Below are positions 42,812 to 53,725 of a stretch of DNA of 64,000 bases, one piece after another. Position 1 is the first letter of the stretch; every line of letters starts with the position of its first letter. The notes beneath the pieces were generated by a model. That model had not been told where the DNA came from. It was given only the letters and a program-made list of their open reading frames with translations, and searched no databases. Origin of the DNA: Peromyscus leucopus. Taxonomy: Eukaryota; Chordata; Mammalia; Rodentia; Cricetidae. The stretch spans positions 147,771,165 to 147,835,164 of the forward strand of contig NC_051063.1 of the NCBI RefSeq assembly GCF_004664715.2. The letters are read 5' to 3'. The position numbers and the translations under genes are program-made.

Positions 42812-42983
42812 GGACAGGTGGTGGTGGCTCACACCTTTAATCCCAGCACTCAGGAGGCAGAGACAGATGGATCTGTGACTCTGAGGCCAGCCTGGTCTAC
42901 AGAGCAAGTTTCAGGGCTGCGCAGAGAAACCCTGCCACGAAGACAAAAACAACAGCAACAACAACAAAAATAATAATAATAAA
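42812..42983 (+). mobile_element. B1 SINE with CAA/ATA tail
   Basis: 'gacaggtggtggtggctcac', 'gaggccagcctggtctac', 'gcagagaaaccctgccac', then CAACAACAA and ATAATAATA. Confidence 0.9.
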
Positions 42984-43865
42984 ATACTGTGAAAGAGCCC
43001 AAGACTTCCCCAGCCATACCAAAACGCAGGGCTGAGGCGGTCCTAGCCCCCAGGGCAAACTTGATACTTATTAAATTGTCAAGGTGCCAATTTAAATCTT
43101 TATGTTTATACCCATAGGCAGATGCTACTTCGAGTCAGAGAAGTTTCTCTTTGCAGTGAAATGTGGTGAATAAAGAGATTCACAGCTGCTCAGGGTACTA
43201 AGAGTCAGTGACAGCTGAGTGCCCAACCCCAAACACGGCACTTACGCCATCAGGGCTCAGGCATCATCCCAGAAGAGGGTGCAGAGAGAATGTAAGAGCT
43301 GGGAGACAGGGAGAAGGGCTGTCAAGTGCTGGATTCTAGGCCTGGCAGAGCCAAGCAACTGACCTCACAGCAGCTATGGCTGCCTGTCAGGGGCCTTCAC
43401 AGGATTGGCCCTGTTGACAGTCAGTCGTGGATTGGGGCGGGGCTTGTGACCCCTCCCTGCTGGATAATTGGCTCCTGGTGGACTCTGGGAGAGGGACAGT
43501 CCTTGTCTTCAGTTGTGTGCTCACTGAGGAGCCCACCAGGCTCCAGGGGAGAGTTCCAACCATCCAACCAAAGAAAAACCAGGGAGACCTGGGAAGTGGG
43601 CTTGTGGGGAGGAGTCGGTAATAGGCAGGGGAAGACTTGATGGGTGGGAGCGTTACAGTAATCAGAATGCACTTTATACGTGCATGAACATGTCAAAGAA
43701 CAAATTCCATAGAGGTTCTAAAACAGTGTGATCATTTAGAGAGATGGACTATGTTGGTTTACATTCTTGCATTCTTAGGGGTCTGTTGATAAAACTATGA
43801 ATTACAAATACTTTCTCCTTCTCGATAGTTCATCTTTTCACTTTCTGCATCTTGCTTCTTTTGAG

Positions 43866-44012
43866 GAAGGCATAGGTTTCAGAACAAGGTCTCATGTAGC
43901 CCAGGCTAGCCTTGAACTCATTAGGTAGCCAAGGATGACCTTGAACCACTGATCCTCTTGCCTCTGCTTCCCTAGTATTAGGATCACATGTGTGCTGCTA
44001 CCTCTGCTGCAC
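43866..44012 (-). mobile_element. Old B1 SINE, antisense
   Basis: 'ggtctcatgtagcccagg', 'ctagccttgaactcat', 'ctcttgcctctgcttccc'. Confidence 0.65.
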
Positions 44013-44142
44013 TGTTTTCTGTTTGTGTGACCAGTTATTTTGGCGTTTTGTGGAGTGTTTCATGCTGACATGTATACCTTGTCTGTCAAATGTTAATTTC
44101 TGTATAGGTATGGATCTGTTTATTCTTGTGTAGAAGCCATGT

Positions 44143-44470
44143 TGTCTTACTAGGGTTTCTATTGCTGTGAAGAGACATCAGGACCATGGCAGCTCTTATA
44201 AAGGAAAACATTTAATTGGGGCTGGCTTACAGTTTCAGAGGTTCCGTCCATTATCACCGTGGCAGGCAGCATGGCGGTGTGCAGACAGACATGGTGCTGG
44301 CTACATCTTGATCATAAGGCCACAGGAAATGGCAGTGACACCGAGCAAAGCTTCAGCAAAAGAGACTTCAAAGCCCGTCCCCACAGTAACATACTTCCTT
44401 CAACAAGGCTACACCTCCCAATAGTGCCACTTCCTATGAGCCAGTTACATTGAAGCTGCCACGCTACCCT
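44143..44470 (-). mobile_element. MaLR-type LTR, antisense
   Basis: 'actagggtttctattgctg', 'gcagctcttataaagg', 'ggcttacagtttcagagg', 'catggcggtgtgcagac' and 'gctacacctcccaatag'. The inverted poly(A) signal region is at 'aacatttaattgggg'. Confidence 0.75.
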
Positions 44471-45055
44471 TTAACAAATCCTGAAGTCTGGCAGGGCAAA
44501 TGCTTCCCAGGGTGCCTTGGCGCTCTTCAGTTGCCCTTTGACCTTCCTCCGTAATCTGAAAGCCACGGTTGGATTCTCTACCCCACACAAACCCACCAGA
44601 AGTTCAAGTGAGGTTACAATGAATGAATATTGTCAGAACTGGAAGAATTCCTATGTGTATGATTTGAATTCCGGTTACACAGGGATGCACCTTTCTTTCC
44701 TGTAAACTGACTTTCAGTAACGTTTTATTTTATGTAACTAGACTTGTGGTGTGAAATTTTGCTGCTTAAATGGCTTCCATGTTCATTGTCCAGCTCTGCT
44801 GTGTATAGGTCTGTGGCTTCGGGTTCTAGTAGCCAACAGCCCTGGTTCCTCTTACAGGCATGCCAGACCACCTTTGCAGCCCTTGTGTCTTCTTTTCCTG
44901 TCCTTCTGCCCAGCTTTTCTCTCTCTTTTCTGCACCATGAGCTTCAATACTGTGCTGGGTGGAGGCAGTGGTAGCAGACATACTTACCCTGGGCCATAGT
45001 TTAGAGGGACTGTTTTTGGTGTTGGTGGTCATTTGTTTAATCTGTTTAGTTGGTT

Positions 45056-45213
45056 ATTTTGTTTTGTCTTGTTTGAGATACAGTTTCTCTGTGTAGCCCT
45101 GGCTGTCCCGGAACTTACTTTGTAGACAAGGCTGGTCTCGATCTCTCAGAGATCCATCTGCCTCTGCTTCCCGAATGCTAGAATTAAAGGCACTTGCTGC
45201 CACCACTTGGCAT
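45056..45213 (-). mobile_element. B1 SINE, antisense
   Basis: 'gtttgagatacagtttctc', 'ggctgtcccggaactta', 'gcctctgcttcccgaatg'. Confidence 0.9.
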
Positions 45214-45709
45214 GGAGGGACTGTTTCTAAGGAACCACCACCAAATGCAGTGTGTGCTGTGTGCTTTGTACATAGCCTTTCTTGATTAAGTGGGAGAAGC
45301 TGCCTCTGCTTCCAGTTTGCAGAGTGTGTGTTGCGAATGAGTGCTGGATGTTATAGCATGCTCTGCATCCTGCTGAGACCATAAGGCTCTATTTCTCCCC
45401 ATTCTGGCAGTGTGGTGAATTATGCAATCGCACTAATAGATTTTCTGGCACAATACTGTTTTATGCGACTCAATACTGTTTTATGCTGCCTGGATAAATT
45501 GCACTTGGCAGTATTGTTAAGACTACAAAATTGGGCTTTCTGATATCTTATTTAAAATTTTGCATGCCTCTTAGGAAGACATTCCCATGTATTTGTCTGA
45601 TTTGATTTCTGTGTTTTTTCAGCTTTGTTCTCTTGGCGAGGAATAATTTCTTTTTCTTTTTTTGTAGTGTTTATGTGGAGTAAATGCATCTTAAAGACTT
45701 GTACAGCTG

Positions 45710-46190
45710 GCTAGTTATATGGCCAGTGCTGATGGTGACCAGCCATACAGTCAGTGCCAATGGTGGCCAGTCATACAGCTCAGTGATGGTGCTGGCCAGT
45801 CATGTGGTCAGTGCTGATGGTGGCCAGTTACATGGTCAATGCTGATGGTGGCCAGTCACGTGGTCATTGCTGATAGTGGCCAGTCATGTGGTCAGTGCAG
45901 ATGGTGGCCAGTTACATGGTCAGTGCTAATGGTGACCAGTCACATGGTCAGTGCTGATAGTGGCCAGTCATGTGATCAGTGCTGATGGTGACCAGTTACA
46001 TGGTCAGTGCTGATGGTGGCCAGTCATATGGTCAGTGCTGATAGTGGCCAGTCATGTGGTCAGTGCTGATAGTGGCCAGTCATGTGGTCAGTGCTGATGG
46101 TGGCCAGTCATGTGGTCAGTGCTGATGGTGACCAGTCATACAGCTCAGTGATGATACTGGCCAGTCATATGGCTCGGCGCTGGTGCTCCA
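45710..46190 (+). repeat. 28 bp minisatellite, about 17 units, with 84 bp higher-order periodicity
   Basis: The unit is close to 'ggccagtcatgtggtcag' plus 'tgctgatggt'. Units vary in the CATGTG/TTACATG/CACGTG block. In the middle (45827-46078) variants recur every third unit: GTTACATGG begins at 45827, 45911 and 45995, exactly 84 bp apart, and the second unit of each triplet always ends 'gctgatagtgg'. The 28 bp period is not a multiple of 3, so it is not coding. Many units contain an E-box (CANNTG), one of them CACGTG. Confidence 0.95.
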
Positions 46191-46277
46191 GTTTTATTTG
46201 TTTTGAGGGATAGAATAAAAGTTACTGATTCAATGTCTTCTTCAAGCTTTCTTTCTTAACTCATTTTTCTCTTAGTG

Positions 46278-46442
46278 ATTTTTTGTTTGTTTGTTTGTTT
46301 GTTTTTCAAGACAGGGTTTCTCTGTGTAGTTTTGGTGCCTGTCCTTGCTCTGTAGATCAGGCTGGCCTCGAACTCACAGAGATCCTCCTGGCTCTGCCTC
46401 CCCAGTGCTGGGATTAAAGGCGTGCGCCACCGCCACCTGGCT
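46278..46442 (-). mobile_element. B1 SINE, antisense, (TTTG)n tail side
   Basis: 'caagacagggtttctctg', 'gttttggtgcctgtcc', 'gctggcctcgaactcac', 'gggattaaaggcgtgcgc'. Confidence 0.93.
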
Positions 46443-46789
46443 CTCTGAGCGATTCTTATAAGGTAGGCTGGAGCAATTGTTACATACAAAGCCACATTAC
46501 ATAGTTCTTTGTACAGCTTTCGAACAGACCCTGCGCAGCACCAGCTGGCGACAGAATGGCAGGGGCTCACCTTGACCGAGAGTGACTTGGTTTCCAGCTG
46601 TCATGCTACTTTGATTTGCACAGCCCCGGAGCTACCCCAGGTGGTTGTCATATTCTCTCCACATTGAATTTTGCAATAGTTTCTATGAACTTTGTTCAGA
46701 TTATACCGACCTTCAAAAATCAAACAGGTGAAAAGCTGTAGTTTTCAGTCCTATTACAAAGAATTTCTCATAGGATTTAAATTGTTTTC

Positions 46790-46872
46790 CTGTTGGGAGC
46801 TAAGGATTGAACTGTAGACCTTACATATACCAAACTCCTGGCTCTACCACTGGGCCACATCCTCGCTGGCCG
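46790..46872 (-). mobile_element. ID SINE, antisense
   Basis: 'gggagctaaggattgaac', 'ctcctggctctaccactggg', 'ccacatcctcgctggcc'. Confidence 0.65.
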
Positions 46873-47026
46873 GAAATAAATCAGGTGTATCTGTTTGTTG
46901 TTGTTGTCTTCCTGTTCTTGGTATTGTTTATGCCTTCTTTATGAAAAACTGTTACTTTGTTTTCAGTTACATTAATTTATGTTCTTACCATCTTGAAACT
47001 TAGTTTTACATTTATTATTTTGACAT

Positions 47027-47150
47027 AGGAGGTCACAGGACAGCTGGAGGGAGTCAGTTCTCTCCTCCCACAGTGTTGGTTTGGGGGATTGAACTCGGGT
47101 CATCAAGCTTGGTAGCAAATGTTCTTACCTGCTCTACCGTCACACAAGCC
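47027..47150 (-). mobile_element. B3-type SINE, antisense
   Basis: 'gggagtcagttctctcctcc', 'ggggattgaactcgggtc', 'atcaagcttggtagcaa', degraded end. Confidence 0.75.
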
Positions 47151-47539
47151 TGGTCCCTATTTTCTCATATTCTATTGTTTTGTTTTTTTCTCTTTTTGAG
47201 CCACATACTTAAATTACTGGTTTTTGAATTCTATTTTTCTTCTCCAATATGCACTTAAAATGCTGACGGTTTTAAGCAGCAAGTTAGCTGAATCTCATGT
47301 ATTCACTGTCCAGTGTTTCCCACCTAAGACTCTAAGTGGATGCTAAGGGAGTTTGTAATCTCCTTTCTAGCCCATGATTTGGATGGCCCACCACGTCCAT
47401 GTCCAAGAAGAGAGACACAAACTGGTTATCTTTCGCCTTAATTTCTGATTTTATCATAGCGAGATATGATCTTGGATCATTGTTGAAATTTTACTTTCTT
47501 ATCTGATAGAAGCAATTTAAAAAATAATAATAATTTCCG

Positions 47540-47632
47540 TCTGGTCTGGAAATATAGCTTAGTCCTAAAAGGCTTGTCTGGCCTTTGGGAGGCACTGATT
47601 CCTAATACTACCCGCCCCCCAAAAAAGGGTAG
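47540..47632 (+). mobile_element. ID SINE
   Basis: 'ggtctggaaatatagcttag', 'aaaggcttgtctggcc', then A-rich tail. Confidence 0.5.
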
Positions 47633-48209
47633 TCTGTTGGATTGACAGCAATGGGTTTCCTAATTGATGTCTTTGCTTTAGATTAGGTTTAAGAGTCTTG
47701 GGACTCAGCTTTCTTCAGTCGATCAATTAATTTATTAAGACAGGTGTATAAAACCTATGCCTGGGAGTGTGTTCCATGTGCTTCTAGTGCTCAAGTTTTG
47801 GCTGGTGAGAATTTTTTGTGCACGTCTCTTGGTGTTCATGTGCATAAGCTTTAGATGCACAGCCAGGCTGTAGAAGGACTGTGTCATAGGCTCTGCGTAT
47901 ATCCAGCTTTATTAAGTAAGAATGACCAGTTCAAATGAAGTGACGATTTATAACCCTGCCAGCCAGGCGTGATTGGGCCTGCCCTCTTTAACAGGGCTCT
48001 TTGCTCTTTTCTTCTTAGCCATCATGGCTGAGTGGCTTGTTATAGTGTTAGGGTGCTTTTACCTAATTGTGACTGAAACTACACTTCTTCATGACGGCTT
48101 TTTCCTTAGGGATTCCAGTGCTCCAGCCCAGCAGTCAGTCTTACCTATTATCTTGCTGCATACAATGTGCATAGTTATTTTTCGTTTTTCCTCTCAAATG
48201 TCAGTTACC

Positions 48210-48537
48210 TGTGGGAGACCAGCTCCCACTTTCCACCCCCCACCCCCCCCATACTCTTGAGGAGTGAGAGTTAAGAGATTGAGATAGAAGGATAGAGGGG
48301 AGAGAAACAGATAGAAACACAGGATAGCCTCGGGAGGGCCCGGATCCTTATCCACAGGCCCCTTCTGTCTCTTCTAAGGGGCTGTTTATAGGAATGGCAA
48401 TGGGTGGAGGAAAAGACTTCCCCCCGGCACAGCCAAGTGCAGACCCTTCCAGTCCCCTGGTCAAGCAATCCTCTAATGCAGCTCTGCTGGGTAAAGCAAG
48501 CTCAGATCTCACTAGGAAACTTTTGTGGGCCTCCACA
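48210..48537 (-). mobile_element. Solo LTR, antisense, perfect 6 bp target-site duplication
   Basis: 328 bp, TGTGGAGGCCCAC... to ...GGTCTCCCACA on the - strand, flanked by GTTACC at 48204-48209 and 48538-48543. A TATAAA (-) at 48385-48390 is followed downstream (-) by a C/T-rich region, as in a U3-R-U5 layout. I see no clear AATAAA. The 6 bp duplication suggests an ERVK/IAP-related element; the family is not recognised. Confidence 0.75.
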
Positions 48538-49347
48538 GTTACCTGTGCCATGATAAATCTGCCTCCATCACTTTGGGCTTCTGTCAGCTTCACTAATCCT
48601 GTCTCTTCGTAGTTCTGGTTGAACATCAGAAAACTGAAAGCATCCCAGATCAGTTGCCTAGGATGACATCATCTTTCAGTGGGTCTGTTCTTGCTCCAGG
48701 TGCGTGGCGGCGGTGGCAGCAGCGTAGGACCACATGCGTCCACAGTCAAGGGCGGACCCAAAGCCCACGAATCCTTGTGGGCACCTGCTTTGGGCACTGG
48801 GCTCCCAATCTAGAGACAGGAGAATGCACTCAGCTTCCCGGCTCTGGAGGGGCCTGGACTCTGTCTGGACTGGGAGTTGGATGGAATCCCACTGTTGGCT
48901 CAGGCATATTCCCTGGATTAGAGAGCTGCTCCCAGTGAGAAGGTGGCTGTGGTTGACTCAGCCTCTCAGACACCCCCATTCCCAGAACCTCGATGGCACT
49001 CTTGGCTCTCTGCCAGATCTTTGATGCCTTCAAGAACGCGCCCTTTATATTTCTGCTTTCACGGGGAGGATTGGTCTGAATTACCTCACCCACCAGCCCC
49101 CAAGTCTGTGTTCCCTCAGTAGACAGACATTTTCCTCTTGACCTCTCTGTGACTGCGTCCTTTGTGGAGTTTATGGGGCTTACTTTTTGTACAATTTAAA
49201 CTTCGGTTCAGTCAATTGGACGGGCCGTTTCTCTGTACTTGCTTCTGGTACTCTTTGTGGTGCGTTTACCTGTGTTTCTGTTGTACTCTTCCAGGCTTCG
49301 TATTTACCCTGGTCCTGTTTTTCAGATTTCTATTTCTTGGGGTTCTT

Positions 49348-49510
49348 TTTTTTTTTTTTTTTGGTTTTTTTGAGACAGGGTTTCTCTGTGTAGTTTTGAT
49401 GCTGTCCTGGATCTCACTCTGTAGACCAGGCAGGTCTTGAACTCACAGAGATCCACCTGGCTCTGCCTCCTGAGTACTAGGATTAAAGGCGTGTGCCACC
49501 ACTGCTCGGC
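49348..49510 (-). mobile_element. Young B1 SINE, antisense, perfect 17 bp target-site duplication
   Basis: T-rich tail from 49348, 'gagacagggtttctctg', 'gtgtgccaccactgctcgg'. TATTTCTTGGGGTTCTT occurs at 49331-49347 and 49511-49527. Confidence 0.95.
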
Positions 49511-50058
49511 TATTTCTTGGGGTTCTTAATAATTTTAGATGTCCTTTCCTTTACAGAAATGATTGTACTATTTAGAATGTTTTCAAATTTCTGTAATTCC
49601 AATTAGGGTGACTATCAGACAAGATGCATGTTCAAGCATCCTTTCCAACCACGTTTACCCATTCACTGTTCACATTCAAGTTTGAAGCCATAGTTAGACA
49701 TCGTGGCTAAACTAACTCCTTAAGCTGGCAGGGACTGACTAAAACTAGAAATTAAGGCAAAAGTGCTAGCTGTTAAGTCATTATCCATCACACGTATGGA
49801 CTTATTCCTTGTCCCCAAACCATTATTTGTTCAGTTAGTTCCATGTGGTTATTTGTGGGACTTTCACTATGTGTGGGACTAGGGCAAAGATCACACAGCC
49901 AAGTTTAAAAACAAAAAGGAAAACAAAATGCCCTCAGCTTCTGCTGGTGAACTCTGACCTTTCTGCCTATATCTTAAAAATACACAAAAATACTTGCATT
50001 TATTTGACCTTGTTTTCGTTCAGACCTCTTTAGTTTTTCAATAAGATAAATAGTCTCG

Positions 50059-50267
50059 AGGCTGGAGAGATGGCTCAGCCATTAAGAACACTGGCTGTTC
50101 TTCCAGAGGAAAGACCCAGGTTCAATTCCCAGCCCCCACATGGCAGCTTACAACCATCTGTAAGTGCAATTCTAGGGGGTCCAGTACTGTCTTCCAGCTC
50201 CCAAGGTCACTACATGCACAAGGTGCACAGATACCCATGCAGGTAAAACAGCTATACACATACAATA

Positions 50268-50314
<47 letters not shown>

Positions 50315-50420
50315 ATGCACAAGGTGCACAGATACCCATGCAGGCAAAACACCCATACACATACAATATAAATTAATTAGTTAATTAGTTAATTAATTAA
50401 TTAATAATGATAAATAAATA
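50059..50420 (+). mobile_element. B3-type SINE with expanded AATA tail and duplicated 3' part
   Basis: 'gaggctggagagatggctca', 'ggttcaattcccagccccc', 'cagcttacaaccatctg', then a 60 bp 3' part plus (AATA)n starting at 50214, repeated 101 bp later from 50315 ('atgcacaaggtgcacag', 'atacccatgcagg'), ending in a second AATT-rich tail. Confidence 0.88.
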
Positions 50421-50689
50421 AATGCTTATTATGCTCTGGGGAGTATGGGGTTAGGCTGCACTGAACTAGACCATTTACCCAGCTACCCCCTGGCTCACCT
50501 CTCCTTCCTCTTTCCCAGACTTCCTGGTCACTAGGTGGTGCTGTTCAGGGCCCTGCCCAACGCAGCACCCACCCAGCAAAAACTCAACAGTGGAGAGATC
50601 GGTAAGGGCACCAGAGAAGAGAGGAGCGGGCCACAGGAGAAAGGCGTTAGCTTAGTATTTTACCCTCTTCTCTGTAATGGTCAAGGTCT

Positions 50690-50797
50690 GCCTGCCCATA
50701 ATAAAAACCACTGAACTTTACCCTTTCAATGGGTGAGTTCTTTATGGTCTGTGAAATACACCTCAATAAAACTGTAAAAAAAAAAAAAAAAAAAAAT
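50690..50797 (+). mobile_element. Old L1 3' terminus with poly(A)
   Basis: 'gaactttaccctttcaatgg', 'tttatggtctgtgaaatac', 'acctcaataaaactgt' and a poly(A) run reproduce the 3' end of old mammalian L1s. Confidence 0.65.
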
Positions 50798-51016
50798 CTG
50801 CCCTATCAGAAAAGTAAACACATCAGAGCCTGCTGGGTTGACATGGATCCTAGAGGGCTGCCAGCCAGAGGGTGCTGTAACCTCATATGAAAGGTCCCTC
50901 AAAACCCATGTGTTGGAGACTTGGTCCTTAGCAAGTTGCTGCAGGATGGTGGCAGCCTTCAAGAGGCAGAGCCAGTGGGACTTCATAACACGAATTGCTA
51001 AATGGTCTTATTAATA

Positions 51017-51052
51017 AAAAAAAAAAAAAAAAAAAAGAAAGAAAGAAAAAAA
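51017..51052. repeat. A-rich run
   Basis: A20 followed by GAAA units; no recognised element body upstream. Confidence 0.9.
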
Positions 51053-51059
51053 GAAGAGC

Positions 51060-51440
51060 CAGACATTGGGGTGAAAACTGAAAGATCATAGAAACAGAAC
51101 AAGCCCGCCACATTCTTACCTCTACATAATCCTCAGCCTCAAGAGTGAGTGTTCCTGTTTCTTCATGGCTTATATACCTTCCTCTGCCCTGACATCATTT
51201 CCTGGGATTAAAGACATGTGTGCTTCCTAGTACTGGAATTAAAGGTATGTGCCACCACTGCTTGGCTCTGTTTCTAGTGTGGCCTTGAACTCACAGAGAC
51301 ACAGATGGATCTCTGCCTCCCCGAGTGATAGGATTAAGGGTGTGAGTCTCCACTGCCTGACTTCCTTGTCTAATCTAGTGGCTGGCTCTGTCCTCTGATC
51401 CCCAGGTAAGTTTATTAGGATACACAATGTATCACCACAG
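51060..51440 (-). mobile_element. Composite B1-containing rodent repeat
   Basis: Two B1-like blocks in inverted orientation ('cctgggattaaagacatg', 'ctggaattaaaggtatgtgc' and 'ggccttgaactcacagag', 'gtgataggattaagggtg') lie within a larger unit running from 'agcccgccacattctt' to 'gtttattaggatacacaatg'. I have seen this composite arrangement in rodent genomes but cannot name it. Confidence 0.5.
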
Positions 51441-52318
51441 GACTAGGTCCTTGAAGGGGACTGTGACCTCCAGGCATTTCCTGTCTCTTTCTGTTTCTCA
51501 GCTGCTGTGAAGTGAGTCTCCTGACCCACATGCAAAAGCAGCAGGGTCAGGGAGCATGGACAAACACCGCTGTACCCACAAGCAAACCATCCTGTCCAGC
51601 TTCAAAGCTACCTCCATGGAGAGCTGATTGACAGGGAGAGAGGTCCTTGTAGGTGCCGTTCAGGAGAGTGCCTCTGGATGCTTGAGAATGACTCTCGGTG
51701 GGTCCTGTGCCTTGGAGCTTGCCATCATTGTAGTCACAGCAGCAAGCAGACATTTCTTTTATCTTTTATTTTAAAAAGGCAGTGTCTAAGAAGGAACCCG
51801 AGCAGCCGTGGGTGGACACTGACCAGTAGGCAGATGCTGTCACCACCCACCTTCTGAAGAGGAGAACATACAGATGTGTAAATGTGAACATCGTGAGTAA
51901 TCAGGGAAGCACAGAAGTAGAGCCAGCGTCTAAGAACCCAGATCAGCATTGGTACTTTGCCACTGTGGGTGTGGCAGAGCAGAAGGGTGCCTCTCCACTC
52001 TGACAGATTTGGGGGCCATCAGAAGGGCGCTGGCTCAGGGGAGGCCGAGTTCCAACCTGAGAGGGTTCCCCAGTGCAGTGCACCATCAGGGGTGCACTGT
52101 GTGCTGGGATCGGGGGTGCTGAAAGGAGACCACAGCCGTGCGGTATGGAGGGGGTGAATGTTAGACGCTGTGCCGAGACTGCTACCTCGCTCGCACTCTG
52201 TGATCATCTGGACGTCACAAAGGGAGGAGAGTAAGGAATCCATGTAAAATTATACAGTAGATTCCAGAAAACATGAATTTTGTGTCCTCAGCAGCAGAAA
52301 GTACACTGTTAAGTGTCA
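51441..52318. other. Stretch without a recognised element
   Basis: Short frames on both strands without splice-site support. Nothing named. Confidence 0.45.
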
Positions 52319-52319
52319 T

Positions 52320-52441
52320 CATTTGTCTATTTCCTGTTGCTATAACAAAGTCCTCGAGACTGAGTAATGTACAAAGAACAGAAGTCTATTTGGCTCACAG
52401 TCCTGGAGGCTGGGAAATCCCAGGGCACGGTTCCAGCTCCT

Positions 52442-52496
<55 letters not shown>

Positions 52497-52680
52497 GGGG
52501 GAAGGGGGAGTCTTCCTTCATCATGTGGTGAGACAAACCACCTGGTCAGCCAGGCCTTGCTTGATTAGCAAAGCCCTCCTACAGTCATCCATTAACCCAT
52601 TAATGGAGTCATCCACTCTGGAGATCAGAGTTCTCAGCACTTCTTAGAGGCCCCACCTCCCAGCATACCACAGTGGAAGG
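52320..52680 (-). mobile_element. MaLR/MST-like LTR, antisense, interrupted by (TG)26
   Basis: 'cctgttgctataacaaag', 'cgagactgagtaatgtac', 'gctcacagtcctggaggctg', 'cattaacccattaatgg' and 'gaggccccacctcccagc'. The TG run occupies 52443-52494. Confidence 0.65.
52443..52494. repeat. (TG)26 microsatellite
   Basis: Uninterrupted TG run inside an old LTR. Confidence 0.98.
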
Positions 52681-52741
52681 GGACAGAACACAGCATTTGA
52701 TGATCCAGGTCAGCTGCTCTACCCATAAAGCACACTCTACA

Positions 52742-52880
52742 GCCAGGCAAGGTGTTGAACACCTTTAATCCTAGCATTCAGGACACAGAGGCAAATGAAT
52801 TTGAGGCCAGCCTGGTCTACAAAGTAGGTTCCAGCACAGTCAGGGCTACACTGAGAAACCCTATCGAAAAAGAAAAACCA
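52742..52880 (+). mobile_element. B1 SINE
   Basis: 'ccaggcaaggtgttgaacac', 'tgaggccagcctggtctac', 'actgagaaaccctatcg'. Confidence 0.85.
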
Positions 52881-53572
52881 CTCTAAACAAGTGACGTGAA
52901 AGTTTGGACTGCGTAGACCTTCGGTTGTGTCGCAGAGTCCACCCTTGGCTTGTTTGGCATGACTGGTGGCTGTTAAACAAAGCAGTGCTGGAGGAAGGTG
53001 CTGGCAGGGGTGGACACTGCCAGCATTCCCACGGATTAGCCTTGCTGTTTACAACCCGCATGTGCTGGTTCAGCCCCTGCATTCCACAGAGCTAAGAACA
53101 CTGGCCTTTCCGAGGGGTTGGTGCCTGTCAGGTAGCAGTCATGGCTGGCCCAGTGGCCTGGACCCTGCAGCATTCCTAGGCTAACAGCAGACTGCAGACT
53201 AGCACACTTCATCTGGAATGTGATTTCAGAATCAAATTTCTTGGGAAGGGCCTGAGATTGGCCGCCCTCCCCTCCTCTCATCAGTCCCTGTTTCTGAGGC
53301 AAAGGGAGGTTGTCATGTTACCCCAGCACAGTGGATCCTAGGGAAGGGCATGGCGTTCAGAGAAAGCAAAGACTATGCTGTATCCATGTTGTAGAATTTA
53401 CAGATCAGAGACCACTATGGGGGTTGGGGAGGGAGGGAGGGAGGTCAGGTGGTGACTGTTCTCTGCTTTTTTCATAGATCATCGTCTCTTGATTTCACAG
53501 TCTTTGAAAATAATACTTTTCTACCCTTTGCCTGGTCCTATTATGGTGTATGATTCCTTTTTGCTATTCATC

Positions 53573-53722
53573 CAGCTGGGTGTGGTGGCACACACCTACC
53601 GTCCCAGCTCTTGGGAGATAGGGCAGGATGAGGATGAATTCTGGGCCAAACTGGGCAGCACAGTGAGTTCCAGGCCAGTTTACACTCCTTACTGAGACAT
53701 TGTCTCTGGAAAGGGGAGAAAA
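53573..53722 (+). mobile_element. Diverged B1-type SINE
   Basis: 'gctgggtgtggtggcacac', 'gtcccagctcttggg', 'cacagtgagttccaggcc', 'gagacattgtctctgg'. Confidence 0.65.
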
Positions 53723-53725
53723 GAA

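Noticed and set aside
45710..46190. CRISPR-like regular repeats
   Set aside because: The 28 bp units are directly adjacent with no unique spacers, and the genome is mammalian. This is a minisatellite.
47973..48260. Hydrophobic 95-codon frame with a membrane-like segment
   Set aside because: T-rich intronic DNA often reads as Leu/Phe/Ile. The frame runs into the LTR at 48210 and has no splice sites or family match.
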